36,466 bases of DNA from Candidatus Hydrogenedentota bacterium (GCA_012523015.1 JAAYJI010000145.1:1-36466); one strand, 5' to 3'; counted from the first letter of the stretch, positions 16,299-24,486 are shown. Notes: a model not told the origin generated them from the sequence alone. Program-made: numbers and translations.

Positions 16299-17405
16299 AT
16301 GAAAACAGCGTGGTACATAGTGCCGGTGTTGCTGGCTTGCGTTGTCGGGGCTGTCGCCCAAGAACAACAAGTCAACGTTGCCGTCAAGATTATTGAATTC
16401 CAGACCTCCGCTGGTAAAGAATTCGGATTAAGCTCTTATTTTCGGCATCGTGTTGAGCCGCGTCCCTACGGTATTGTATCCACCGGCAAAGGGATTATTA
16501 CGGCGGCTTCCACCGCCTTTCCGAATCTCTCGACCGGCGGGGTCACCGTTTTTCTCGATCGCTTGAGCGGCTATTATGGTGATTTTGAAGTGGTGCTGCA
16601 GGCACTGGTCGATCAAAACCGCGCCTTCATTCTTTCCCAGCCCAAAGTAATGGTGCCTGTGGGGGTAGAGACTCCAACGGTCATTAAAACCACGCAGGAT
16701 GTGTCCTATGAAAACACGGTCGTCGTAGGGGCGACCACGACACAGACCACTGCATTCCGCGCAACCGGTGTTACCTTGACTGTGAACGCGCTGCAGGTCG
16801 TGGATGATGATGGCGATCCGGCAACGCAAGATGATGTGTTTATCCAATTGCAGTTGATTGCGGAAATTAACGAGGAAGGCGAACGTATTACGGTCGCCTT
16901 GGATGATCGAACACCGACGGGAACGCTCTTTACCCAATCTTCCAATGCAATTACCGTGCCTGAGTTTATTTCTCGCAGTATTGATACGACCGTGTGGGTG
17001 CGTCAGGATCAGGTGTTGTTGTTGGGCGGCTTGTATCGCAACACCAAAAATAAGAATGTGTCGACGCTGCCTTGGCTGACACAAAGTGAAAACATCGTCA
17101 ATAACGTCGTGGAACAACTATCCCCTTTTACGGAAACCCCCAAAGTGCCGCTCTCCTCAGCCTTGGGAAATCGTAACCAACGAGAATCACGCCGCGAATT
17201 GGTGTTTATGGTGAAAGCCGATCTGTGGCGTAAAGCCTATACAATCACCCAAGCCCATGATCTCTACCATGAGGATGATGAAGAAGTGGAAGAAGACGAA
17301 GACATCATCCGGCCCAAACGGAGCGGGCGTTTTGTGGATACTATTCTTGATTCACTAGGGGGTCGTGGTGACAGTGTGGAAAATATTTTGGGAGGACGTG
17401 ACTAA
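16299..17405 (+). CDS. Secretin-family protein lacking N-domains (first of pair)
   Basis: A 368-residue protein with a signal peptide (AWYIVPVLLACVVGAVAQ). It passes straight into a secretin-like core: QVNVAVKIIEFQTSAGKEFGL (the start of a secretin beta-domain), FEVVLQALVDQNRAFILSQPKVMVPVG, FRATGVTLTVNALQV, ITVPEFISRSIDTTVWVRQDQVLLLGGLYRN, and RRELVFMVKADLW at the end of the barrel. Secretins form multimeric outer-membrane pores for type II/III secretion and type IV pili, and are usually 500-700 residues with several N-domains; these are absent here. The usual V-P-x-LG-x-x-P-x-x-G gate motif is degenerate (VSTLPWLTQSENIV). An acidic tail (DDEEVEEDED) and a short basic segment follow the core. 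Its TAA overlaps the next start. Confidence 0.78.
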   Translation: MKTAWYIVPVLLACVVGAVAQEQQVNVAVKIIEFQTSAGKEFGLSSYFRHRVEPRPYGIVSTGKGIITAASTAFPNLSTGGVTVFLDRLSGYYGDFEVVLQALVDQNRAFILSQPKVMVPVGVETPTVIKTTQDVSYENTVVVGATTTQTTAFRATGVTLTVNALQVVDDDGDPATQDDVFIQLQLIAEINEEGERITVALDDRTPTGTLFTQSSNAITVPEFISRSIDTTVWVRQDQVLLLGGLYRNTKNKNVSTLPWLTQSENIVNNVVEQLSPFTETPKVPLSSALGNRNQRESRRELVFMVKADLWRKAYTITQAHDLYHEDDEEVEEDEDIIRPKRSGRFVDTILDSLGGRGDSVENILGGRD

Positions 17406-18502
17406 TGAACCTATATGAACGTCTCGCCCGGCTTATGTTGATTTTCACCGTGCTATTCTTAGCTTTTCTGCCCTTGCGCTCTTTGGCTGAAGAAGCTGCA
17501 GCACCGGCTGAAGAAGCGCCGCCGCCCGCTGAAGAAGCACCGCCCGCCCCAACCGGACCCGCCGATGTGCGCCAAGTACAGGTAAAAGTTTGGATCAGCG
17601 AAACCAATGAACAAGGGCTGCGCAACCTTGGCGCCAATATGACTTTTAACCGCTTTGTAAGAGGCGAAGAACAATCGGGCAGCGTGCAGAGTATCAATCT
17701 CAGCACCATGAACGCTTCGGAACGTTTCGCCACGGTGACCATGCCCTATCCCAATACGGAACTTTTCGATACGCCCATGCGCCCCGATTTGGATGGAAAT
17801 CCGGCAACAGGTCTGCAAACAAAACACGGCGTTGGCTTAGAGTTCAGTGTCATTGATGGGGATAGAGGAACCATTGACGGACTCTTCCATGCTATGGAGC
17901 AGAGTGTTGAGTTAGATTTGATTTCCAAACCGGAACTCATTGTGGCGAACGGTCTTTCCGCTACCATCAAGGCTGGCGGACAGGTTCCCTATCAAGATGT
18001 GACTTACGCGGGCGTGACTCCGACGCTCAAAGTGGCGTGGCGTGATATTGGCGTTAATTTAAGTCTGATCCCCACGGTCATGCCCAATAATTACGTCAAA
18101 CTTGATATTGCAGAATTGGAAGTCTCTGATACGGCCCGTATCGATAATATACGAGGCATCGATTTGCCTGTCTTTTCCTCGCGCTCACAGACGGGCACGG
18201 TCTTTGTACCTGACGGCACAACCTTAGTTGTCGGTGGTTTATCCAGCCGTGTCGTCCGTCAATCGGAACGGCGTATCCCGATTTTGGGGAAAGTGCCTTT
18301 GCTGGGCATTCCCTTCCGAAGCCGCAAGTCAGATGCAGAAGTAACGAGCTTACTTATCTTTGTGTCGCCTACGGTGGTTGATATGCGTGCGCCTACACCG
18401 CAAGCCAAAAGCGCCCTGTCCTTCTGGCGCGAACGCGGCTCCGAGTGGGCGAATAAAGATCGTATCGACCGTGAAGTAGACGCCATGGGAGCGGGATACT
18501 AA
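17405..18502 (+). CDS. Secretin-family protein lacking N-domains (second of pair)
   Basis: A 365-residue protein with a signal peptide (LARLMLIFTVLFLAFLPLRSLAE) and a linker of Ala/Pro/Glu repeats (EEAPPPAEEAPPAP), followed by a secretin core. Recognisable blocks are VQVKVWISETNEQGLRNLG, FHAMEQSVELDLISKPELIVANG, ATIKAGGQVPYQ, LKVAWRDIGVNLSLIPTV, GTVFVPDGTTLVVGGL, the gate motif RIPILGKVPLLGIPFRS, and SLLIFVSPTVVD, which normally ends the secretin domain. N-terminal N0/N1 domains are missing. GGAGG lies about 9 bases before the ATG, whose A is the last base of the preceding TAA. The two secretins are distinct in sequence. No assembly ATPase, prepilin or platform gene is in the window. Confidence 0.85.
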   Translation: MNLYERLARLMLIFTVLFLAFLPLRSLAEEAAAPAEEAPPPAEEAPPAPTGPADVRQVQVKVWISETNEQGLRNLGANMTFNRFVRGEEQSGSVQSINLSTMNASERFATVTMPYPNTELFDTPMRPDLDGNPATGLQTKHGVGLEFSVIDGDRGTIDGLFHAMEQSVELDLISKPELIVANGLSATIKAGGQVPYQDVTYAGVTPTLKVAWRDIGVNLSLIPTVMPNNYVKLDIAELEVSDTARIDNIRGIDLPVFSSRSQTGTVFVPDGTTLVVGGLSSRVVRQSERRIPILGKVPLLGIPFRSRKSDAEVTSLLIFVSPTVVDMRAPTPQAKSALSFWRERGSEWANKDRIDREVDAMGAGY

Positions 18503-19005
18503 TCTCACATCCCATAGTGACACTCATCCTTGTGTCAATCCCCGTGTGATATTCCCCGCCATCCGAAAAGATAATTTATAAAAATACCTTGAACCTGCGA
18601 TTGTTTATATGGGAAATAGCATTTATGGAACGGCGGCTACTTCCTATAGGATACAAAGGATAACTGTTAAAGTAAAAGTATATTTTGAGAAAGGGGCTTC
18701 ACTCGTTCGCCTGAAGAATAAATGTCTTCGAGGTTTTCAGTGATAGCAAACACAACCACGAGGCAATTATACAAAAATACTTTATAGTTCAAAACTAGGG
18801 CGGCCGTGTGGTTTGTGGTTACCGAGTGAAGGATTACTATTGACCTGTTTCCTTCTATAGTTCGTGATGAGACTTATGCATTTACCTGCGTGTTTAAGTA
18901 AGCTTTGATTAGCGTTGCGGTGAAGGTGTATAGTACTTATAACCCAAGCAAACACTGTAGTAATCCATTCACTTTCCCTCCTTTCGAAACAGGAGTATTC
19001 CATTT
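18503..19005. other. Non-coding region before the rnf operon
   Basis: These 503 AT-rich bases hold a weak hairpin after the secretin stop (TGACAC 18518-18523 with GTGTCA 18532-18537, no T-run) and a good candidate promoter at 18915-18943. A short minus-strand open frame (18782-19003) has no protein-like features. Nothing else was recognised. Confidence 0.6.
18915..18943 (+). promoter_or_regulatory. Candidate promoter of the rnf operon
   Basis: TTGCGG (18915-18920), 17 bases, TATAAC (18938-18943), about 60 bases before rnfB. The -10 lies inside GTATAGTACTTATAA, which matches 14 of 15 bases of the sequence before the secretin-operon leader. Confidence 0.5.
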
Positions 19006-19911
19006 ATGACAGGATTATTGATTGCCGGAGGGGTAATGCTCGCCCTCGGCGTATTACTTTCCGGGCTGCTGGCCATTGCCAACCGGAAACTCTATGTCTT
19101 TGAAGATCCCCGTATTGATGGGGTTGAAGAACTGCTTCCCGGTGCAAATTGCGGCGCCTGCGGTTTTGCCGGATGCCGCGCCTTTGCAGAGGCCTTGGTC
19201 ACCGGTACGGCACAGCCCGCCTTATGCACGGTGAACACAGCAGACGGCATTGAAAGCATCGCCTCCTATCTTGGTGTTGAGGCAGGCGAAGGGGTCAAAC
19301 GGGTAGCACGCCTTGCCTGTGCCGGCGGTGACGGCATCGCCAAACGTTTTGCCCACTATGAAGGCCGAGAAAGCTGCCGCGCTGCTGCGCTTATAGCGGG
19401 CGGCGGTAAAGCCTGCACTTACGGATGTCTGGGCTATGGCGATTGTATACGCGTTTGTCCATTCGATGCGATCCACATGAACGAAAATAATTTGCCCGTT
19501 GTCGATGAAAAGAAATGCACCGCCTGCGGTAATTGTGTTGTTGAATGTCCCAAGCATCTGTATTCCATCCATCCCGTCGAACATCAACTTTTTGTGGCAT
19601 GCTCCACGCAGATGCGCGGTAAAGATGCGAAGGAAGCGTGCCGGGTCGCCTGCATCGGCTGCGGTCTTTGCGCGCGGACGCTGCCTGAAGTCATTACCAT
19701 GAACCAAAATTTGCCTCGCATCGACTACGATAAAAACGAAGCGGCTACACGAGATGCCATTCAACGCTGCCCCAGCGGCGCCATCTGCTGGCTCGAATTA
19801 GGCGGCGGCGTCACCTACGGCGCGAAAGCATTGGAGGCGCGCGGCATGGCGTGCACGGTGGAGGCAGAGAAAACACAGTCTAAACAACAGGCGGAGGCAG
19901 CCTTATCATGA
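19006..19911 (+). CDS. rnfB: Rnf complex subunit RnfB (iron-sulfur)
   Basis: A 301-residue protein anchored by one N-terminal helix (LLIAGGVMLALGVLLSGLLAIA) with iron-sulfur domains in the cytoplasm. RnfB accepts electrons from ferredoxin and passes them on in the Rnf complex, which couples ferredoxin oxidation and NAD+ reduction to ion export. An NCGACGFAGC motif with Cys49, 52, 57 and 74 binds the first cluster. The ferredoxin-like pair has Cys137/141/147/151 and Cys171/174/177/181, both complete. A further ferredoxin-like segment (CRVACIGCGLCARTLPE ... RCPSGAIC) lacks several expected cysteines. It is first of six overlapping or closely spaced genes; AGGAG lies about 10 bases before the ATG. 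Its stop overlaps rnfC by 4 bases. Confidence 0.95.
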   Translation: MTGLLIAGGVMLALGVLLSGLLAIANRKLYVFEDPRIDGVEELLPGANCGACGFAGCRAFAEALVTGTAQPALCTVNTADGIESIASYLGVEAGEGVKRVARLACAGGDGIAKRFAHYEGRESCRAAALIAGGGKACTYGCLGYGDCIRVCPFDAIHMNENNLPVVDEKKCTACGNCVVECPKHLYSIHPVEHQLFVACSTQMRGKDAKEACRVACIGCGLCARTLPEVITMNQNLPRIDYDKNEAATRDAIQRCPSGAICWLELGGGVTYGAKALEARGMACTVEAEKTQSKQQAEAALS

Positions 19912-21239
19912 GTACTTGTATGCCTACTTTCCGACATGGTGTTCATCCTCCCGAATGTAAAGAGACCGCAAGCGCTGAGGTCATACGTATCCCGTGGCCC
20001 GACAAAGTGATTGTGTTGTTGTCTCAGCATACGGGCGCGCCAGCCAAGGCGATTGTAAAAAAAAGACAAGACGTGGCGCGCGGCGAAATGATCGCCGAAG
20101 CGGGCGGCTTTGTTTCGGTGCCGATGCACGCGCCTATTGCCGGTCAAGTGAAGTCGGTAGACCTTGCCTTGAACCCACGGGGCGAATTATCCCCTGCCAT
20201 CGAAATCATACGTGACCCGGATCAAGATCCGGAAAGCGTGCGCGGCAGCTTCCAAGATATAGACAGTCTGGAAGGGGATGCTTTGGTAGAGGCGGTTCAA
20301 AATACGGGAGCGGTCGGACTGGGCGGAGCTGCATTCCCCACCCATGTGAAAATGAAAGTGCCTGCAGGCCGAAAGATTGAGGCGGTCGTTGTGAACGGCT
20401 GTGAATGTGAACCCTATCTCACCACAGACTATAGGGTCATGATGGAGCAGGCGAACCAAATTATCGCAGGCATCCAGATTGCCATGAAAGCGACTAAAGC
20501 GCCCAAAGCCATCATCGCCATTGAAAATAATAAGCCTGCTGCCGTTGATGCCATGATGGCGGCTGTGCCCGAGGGTGCGCCGATCACGGTATGCAGCTTG
20601 GCGACGAAGTATCCTCAGGGCGCAGAGAAAATGCTGAGTACGGCGCTGCTGGGCCGTGAAGTGCCCTCAGGCGGCCTGCCTAGTGATGTGGGCATGGCTT
20701 GTTTTAACGTGGCTACCCTCGCGCAATTGGGTGAACTGCTGCCCTCAGGACGCGGTCTGATTGAGCGCGTGATTACCGTGGCAGGGGGTGGTGTCGAACG
20801 GCCCGGCAACTATATGGTTCCGCTGGGCACACCGTTGCGGCACATTATGGAATTTGTCGGCATTCGTCCCGATGCGCGCAAGATTATTAACGGCGGTCCC
20901 ATGATGGGTACCAGCGTCGCCTCCTTGGACGTGCCCTTGACCAAAGGCACGTCAGGCTTGCTTGTGTTGCGTGATGACGAAATTCGTACGGGTCGGTTGA
21001 ATGTCTATCCCTGCATCCGCTGCGCCCGCTGTGTGGATGCCTGTCCCGTGTTTTTAAATCCCTCTGACATGGGGTTGCTTGCGCGCAACTCCCGACATGA
21101 GGAGAAGGCGGAATCGTACCATCTGTACGACTGTATTGAATGCGGCTGCTGTTCTTATGTCTGTCCGTCAAACATTCCGTTGGTACAGTATTTCCGTATT
21201 GGCAAGGCGATGCTCAGAGAAAGGAGCGCAGCGAAATGA
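19908..21239 (+). CDS. rnfC: Rnf complex subunit RnfC (NADH-side flavo-iron-sulfur subunit)
   Basis: A 443-residue cytoplasmic subunit that binds FMN and carries NAD(H) chemistry in the Rnf complex. It has the expected N-terminal region (FRHGVHPPECK), a sandwich-hybrid/biotinyl-lipoyl-like part (GGFVSVPMHAPIAGQVKSV), the Rossmann-type nucleotide region (GAVGLGGAAFPTHVKM, VVNGCECEPYLTTDYR), an SLBB-like stretch (GNYMVPLGTPLRHIMEF), and two C-terminal 4Fe-4S motifs, CIRCARCVDACP and CIECGCCSYVCP. The length is at the usual size. GGAGG lies about 10 bases before the ATG. The start overlaps rnfB and the stop overlaps rnfD (ATGA in both), so translation is probably coupled. Confidence 0.95.
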   Translation: MSTCMPTFRHGVHPPECKETASAEVIRIPWPDKVIVLLSQHTGAPAKAIVKKRQDVARGEMIAEAGGFVSVPMHAPIAGQVKSVDLALNPRGELSPAIEIIRDPDQDPESVRGSFQDIDSLEGDALVEAVQNTGAVGLGGAAFPTHVKMKVPAGRKIEAVVVNGCECEPYLTTDYRVMMEQANQIIAGIQIAMKATKAPKAIIAIENNKPAAVDAMMAAVPEGAPITVCSLATKYPQGAEKMLSTALLGREVPSGGLPSDVGMACFNVATLAQLGELLPSGRGLIERVITVAGGGVERPGNYMVPLGTPLRHIMEFVGIRPDARKIINGGPMMGTSVASLDVPLTKGTSGLLVLRDDEIRTGRLNVYPCIRCARCVDACPVFLNPSDMGLLARNSRHEEKAESYHLYDCIECGCCSYVCPSNIPLVQYFRIGKAMLRERSAAK

Positions 21240-22324
21240 GTCCCGCATCTCATACGCATGTATTAGAAATAGGAACGTCCCCGCACATCAAAGGCCCCGA
21301 AAGTGTTCCGAACATCATGTTCAACGTCGTATTGGCGTTGATGCCGGTCACGTTTTTTGCGGTGTGGGCTTTTGGAATGAGCGCCTTTCTGCTGCTGGTG
21401 ACAACGACCTTATCTGCTGTTGCCGCTGAGCATGTTAGTTGTAAGCTTGCGAAGAAACCGACCACGATCCATGATTGGAGTGCCACCATCACGGGATTGA
21501 TTCTTGGTCTGACCCTGCCTCCCGGTACGCCCTTATGGATGGGTGCCTTGGGCGGTATTTTCGGCGTGATTATCACCAAAGCGCTTTTCGGCGGCTTAGG
21601 ATACAATTGTTTTAACCCTGCACTGGTGGGGCGCGCCTTCCTCCAAATTTCTTTTCCCGTTGCAATCACGACGTGGACGCCGTCGGGCTTACCCGGCCGC
21701 TTTTTACATCTCATCCCTTCCACGTTGTCTGCTCCCTTTATGGAGCCCAATGCTGATGCCGTGAAGAGCTACGTGGCGAACGCTTTATCCTCCGCGGGCA
21801 TTGACGGTTGGTCCGGCGCGACACCCTTGTCCATGTGGAAGTTTGCCGATGTACCCGAATTTGAATCTACGTGGAATCTCTTCTCGGGCATGGTCTCGGG
21901 ATCTACCGGCGAAACTGCCTCATGGCTGATTTTGCTGGGCGGCGCTTACCTCATCTGGCGCAACATGATGAATTGGCGCATTCCTGCCGGCATGTTAGGA
22001 GCCGTCTTCTTCGTGAGCGGCGCGTTGTGGCTTACAGATCGCAGCGCCTATCCTGATCCCGTTTTCATGCTCTTCTCCGGCGGGCTGCTCTTTGGCGCGG
22101 TTTTTATGGCGTCAGACATGGTCGCTTCGCCCATGACCTCCCTGGGCGTGTGGATCTATGGCGCTTTTATTGGTGTTGCCACGACGGTGATCCGCCTAAA
22201 GGGAGCGCTGCCTGAGGGTGTGATGTTTGCAATTTTGCTGGGTAATGCGCTGTCACCTTTGATTACCGATATTACGCAGCCTGCCACCTATGGTATTAAA
22301 AAGAAAGGCCTTTTCAGGATATGA
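21236..22324 (+). CDS. rnfD: Rnf complex subunit RnfD (membrane flavoprotein)
   Basis: A 362-residue polytopic membrane subunit. Conserved blocks are SPHIKGPESVPNIMFNVVLALMP at the start, ITGLILGLTLPPGTPLW, GGLGYNCFNPALVGRAFL, and GWSGATPL at about 191-198, where the threonine is the expected covalent FMN attachment site. Then come STGETASW and the final helices ending in QPATYGIKKKG. The frame is open from 21140, but the ATG at 21236 has AAGGAG 9 bases upstream and starts at the family's N-terminus; it overlaps the rnfC stop as ATGA. FMN attachment needs an ApbE flavin transferase, which is not in the window. Confidence 0.95.
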   Translation: MSPASHTHVLEIGTSPHIKGPESVPNIMFNVVLALMPVTFFAVWAFGMSAFLLLVTTTLSAVAAEHVSCKLAKKPTTIHDWSATITGLILGLTLPPGTPLWMGALGGIFGVIITKALFGGLGYNCFNPALVGRAFLQISFPVAITTWTPSGLPGRFLHLIPSTLSAPFMEPNADAVKSYVANALSSAGIDGWSGATPLSMWKFADVPEFESTWNLFSGMVSGSTGETASWLILLGGAYLIWRNMMNWRIPAGMLGAVFFVSGALWLTDRSAYPDPVFMLFSGGLLFGAVFMASDMVASPMTSLGVWIYGAFIGVATTVIRLKGALPEGVMFAILLGNALSPLITDITQPATYGIKKKGLFRI

Positions 22325-23007
22325 CGACACAGCTTCAAGCAGTCGATGCGCCGGTCACTCCGCCTGATTCCGACAGCAGCTTCCCGATGTTTCGTACACT
22401 GGGCGGGTTGGCACTCTTATCCGGATGTCTGCTTTCATTGGTATTTCAGCTCACGAAAGACCGCATCGAACATAATTTTGAGGAGCGCGTCCGCGAAGCG
22501 GTATTTGAACTGCTGCCCGGCGCAACGGAACAAAAAATTCTTGAATTCATCGGAACCGATGAACGGATCGGGGAAGTTCCCTTTACCGCCTATGCGGGCT
22601 ATGACGAAACGGGAAGACTTATCGGCGTGGCGTTGGAAGCCGTCGATGGCAACGGTTACAGCGGTGAGATTCGTTTTCTTTATGGATATTTGCCCGACAA
22701 AGAACGGGTTGTGGGCATGAAAGTGTTGTTGTGTAAAGAAACCCCCGGTCTGGGCGATAAGATCAAGACAGACGAGAATTTCATCGCGAATTTCAGACAG
22801 CTGGATGTGACCTTGAATGAGGATGCCTCCGCCCTTGAAGTACCCCTTTCCTTTGCTAAACCAGGGCAGGGCGGCGGCCGTGGTCAGATAGAAGGTATTT
22901 CCGGAGCGACCATCTCTTCGAAATCAGTTTTTCAGGCTATCGATTCCAGCACGCGACTGAAACTTCCCGTTATTCAACACCATCTGAGCGAATTGCAGGA
23001 GAATTAA
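22321..23007 (+). CDS. rnfG: Rnf complex subunit RnfG (periplasmic FMN subunit)
   Basis: A 228-residue subunit with one N-terminal helix (TLGGLALLSGCLLSLVFQLT) and a periplasmic FMN-binding domain. The covalent flavin motif is SGATISS (194-200, Thr197), preceded by KETPGLGDKI (139-148), as in NqrC/RnfG proteins. About 20 extra residues precede the helix. The gene overlaps rnfD by 4 bases (ATGA) and ends 2 bases before rnfE. Confidence 0.95.
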   Translation: MTTQLQAVDAPVTPPDSDSSFPMFRTLGGLALLSGCLLSLVFQLTKDRIEHNFEERVREAVFELLPGATEQKILEFIGTDERIGEVPFTAYAGYDETGRLIGVALEAVDGNGYSGEIRFLYGYLPDKERVVGMKVLLCKETPGLGDKIKTDENFIANFRQLDVTLNEDASALEVPLSFAKPGQGGGRGQIEGISGATISSKSVFQAIDSSTRLKLPVIQHHLSELQEN

Positions 23008-23009
23008 CT

Positions 23010-23666
23010 GTGAATGAACAATCCAAACCGGCTGCATCCATGGATGTTTTTCTTCGTGGTGTATGGCAGGAAAATCCCGTCTTCGTCATGTTGCTGGGCA
23101 CCTGTCCCACACTGGCGGTGACCAATAAAGTCATTAACTGTTTTGCCATGGGCGTATCAGTACTTTTTGTGTTGGTCATGTCGGGACTGCTCATTTCCTT
23201 GCTGCGCAATTTCATCCCGAAACAAGTTCGTATTGCCAGTTTCATCATCATCATCGCCACCTTCGTGACCATGGTCGATTATGCGATCCAATCCATCAGC
23301 CTGAACCTTTATGACAGTCTGGGCGCTTTCATTCAATTGATCGTGGTTAACTGCATTATTTTGGGCCGTGCTGAAGCTTTCGCATCGAAGAACGGGCCTG
23401 TACGCTCCATGTTGGATGCCATCGGCATGGGGCTCGGATTTACTTTTGCCCTGCTCTGTTTGGGGGTCATCCGTGAAGTGCTCGGAAACGGCACCCTGTT
23501 GATGGATACGCCTTTTGAAATCTCGCTCTTTGGCGAACATTTTGCGCCTTGGTCCATTATGATCCTGCCTCCGGGCGGATTCTTTGTGCTGGGTCTTGAA
23601 TTAATTCTCTTTGCTTGGCTGCGTAAATGGCGTGAAGCGCGGCAAGTAAAGACAGCCGCTATCTAG
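23010..23666 (+). CDS. rnfE: Rnf complex subunit RnfE (membrane)
   Basis: A 218-residue membrane subunit of six helices. Family blocks are FLRGVWQENPVFVMLLGTCPTLAVTNKVINC, VNCIILGRAEAFASKNG, MLDAIGMGLGFTFALLCLGVIREVLG and LPPGGFFVLGLELILFAW. The cysteines in GTCP and VNC, on the two half-helices, are the expected ligands of the membrane-embedded iron centre shared with RnfA. It starts with GTG at 23010, with AGGAG 8 bases upstream. The stop is 12 bases before the rnfA ATG. Confidence 0.95.
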   Translation: MNEQSKPAASMDVFLRGVWQENPVFVMLLGTCPTLAVTNKVINCFAMGVSVLFVLVMSGLLISLLRNFIPKQVRIASFIIIIATFVTMVDYAIQSISLNLYDSLGAFIQLIVVNCIILGRAEAFASKNGPVRSMLDAIGMGLGFTFALLCLGVIREVLGNGTLLMDTPFEISLFGEHFAPWSIMILPPGGFFVLGLELILFAWLRKWREARQVKTAAI

Positions 23667-23678
23667 GAAAGCTGTGCT

Positions 23679-24260
23679 ATGAATACAGAATCTCTTCCTT
23701 GAATTTTTATTGCTACCGTAATCGTAAACAACTTTGTGTTGATTATGTTTCCAGGCATATGCGCCTTTCTCGGCGTATCCTCGAAAAAAGAAACAGCAAC
23801 ACGTATGGGCATTGCGGTCACCTTCGTGCTCATCGTCAGTTCCATTTGTGCCTATGGCATCAATATTGTCTTGAATTATGTGGGCGCACCCTACCTGACC
23901 CTCATTTGTTATATTGCGGTTATCGCCGCTGCCGTGCAGCTGGTCGAAATGGTGATCAAGAAATATAGCCCCGGACTCTTTCGTGCCCTCGGCATCTTCT
24001 TGCCCCTCATCACGACAAACTGCGCCATTCTCGGCCTTGCGTTGTTCCAGACCCAAAAGGGCTATAACTTTGTGCAATGTCTCGTTTATGCCGTCGGTGC
24101 CGGCGCAGGATTTACGTTGGCGTTGGTGATCATGGCAGGGATGCGCGAAAAATTGGAACTTGCCGATGTACCCGACATCGCACAAGGTGCTGCCATCACC
24201 TTGATCCTTGCGGGGATCTTGTCCCTTGCCTTTATGGGCTTTGCCGGCTTAGGCGGATGA
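23679..24260 (+). CDS. rnfA: Rnf complex subunit RnfA, frame interrupted by an in-frame TGA at codon 8
   Basis: The RnfA reading frame begins at an ATG at 23679 with AGGAAA 8 bases upstream, 12 bases after rnfE. It reads MNTESLP, then TGA (23700-23702), then IFIATVIVNNFVL and the rest of RnfA. The whole frame encodes 193 residues if the TGA is read, the usual RnfA length, and everything after the TGA aligns with the family: FPGICAFLGVSSKKETA, LGIFLPLITTNCAILG, GFTLALVIMAGMREKL. The cysteines in GIC and TNC are the expected iron ligands. The best start after the TGA is a GTG at 23736, which would remove most of the first helix including the conserved NNF. Neighbouring genes use TGA as a true stop. 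Either the sequence has an error, the gene is mutated, or the TGA is bypassed. Confidence 0.88.
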
Positions 24261-24264
24261 TGTC

Positions 24265-24486
24265 ATGGTCACTTACTTTTCTCATGTTGCCCTTGCTGTC
24301 GCGATCCTGTTTCCAGTCTTAGGACTTTGGGTATTGATCCAGCGCTGGGCACGCAAGGCAGACCACCTTCCCCCGGACCGTGATATGCTTGACCGCCCGG
24401 AAAAGAAGTGCAGCCATTGCGGGATGCACGGGACTTGCGGCGCTATATCTGCAGCAAAGCCGGACGATACCAAAACACTGCATTAA
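24265..24486 (+). CDS. Small membrane protein with CxxC..C motif at the end of the rnf operon (NqrM-like layout)
   Basis: 73 residues: one N-terminal membrane helix (VTYFSHVALAVAILFPVLGLWVLIQRW), a short charged stretch and a cysteine cluster KKCSHCGMHGTCG (Cys49, 52, 58). The start is 4 bases after the rnfA stop, so it is surely cotranscribed with rnf. NqrM, a small one-helix cysteine-rich protein in Na+-NQR operons, is needed to mature the iron centre held by NqrD/NqrE, the homologues of RnfE/RnfA. Sharing layout and position, this protein could do the same for Rnf. That is inference: the sequence itself is not clearly NqrM. Confidence 0.7.
   Translation: MVTYFSHVALAVAILFPVLGLWVLIQRWARKADHLPPDRDMLDRPEKKCSHCGMHGTCGAISAAKPDDTKTLH

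Noticed and set aside
18782-19003. 73-codon minus-strand open frame
   Set aside because: It lies across the candidate rnf promoter and has no protein-like features.
23679-24260. Genome-wide recoding of TGA as tryptophan (genetic code 4)
   Set aside because: Several genes here end in TGA overlapping the next ATG (rnfC, rnfD, ABC permease, symporter, kinase), so TGA works as a stop.
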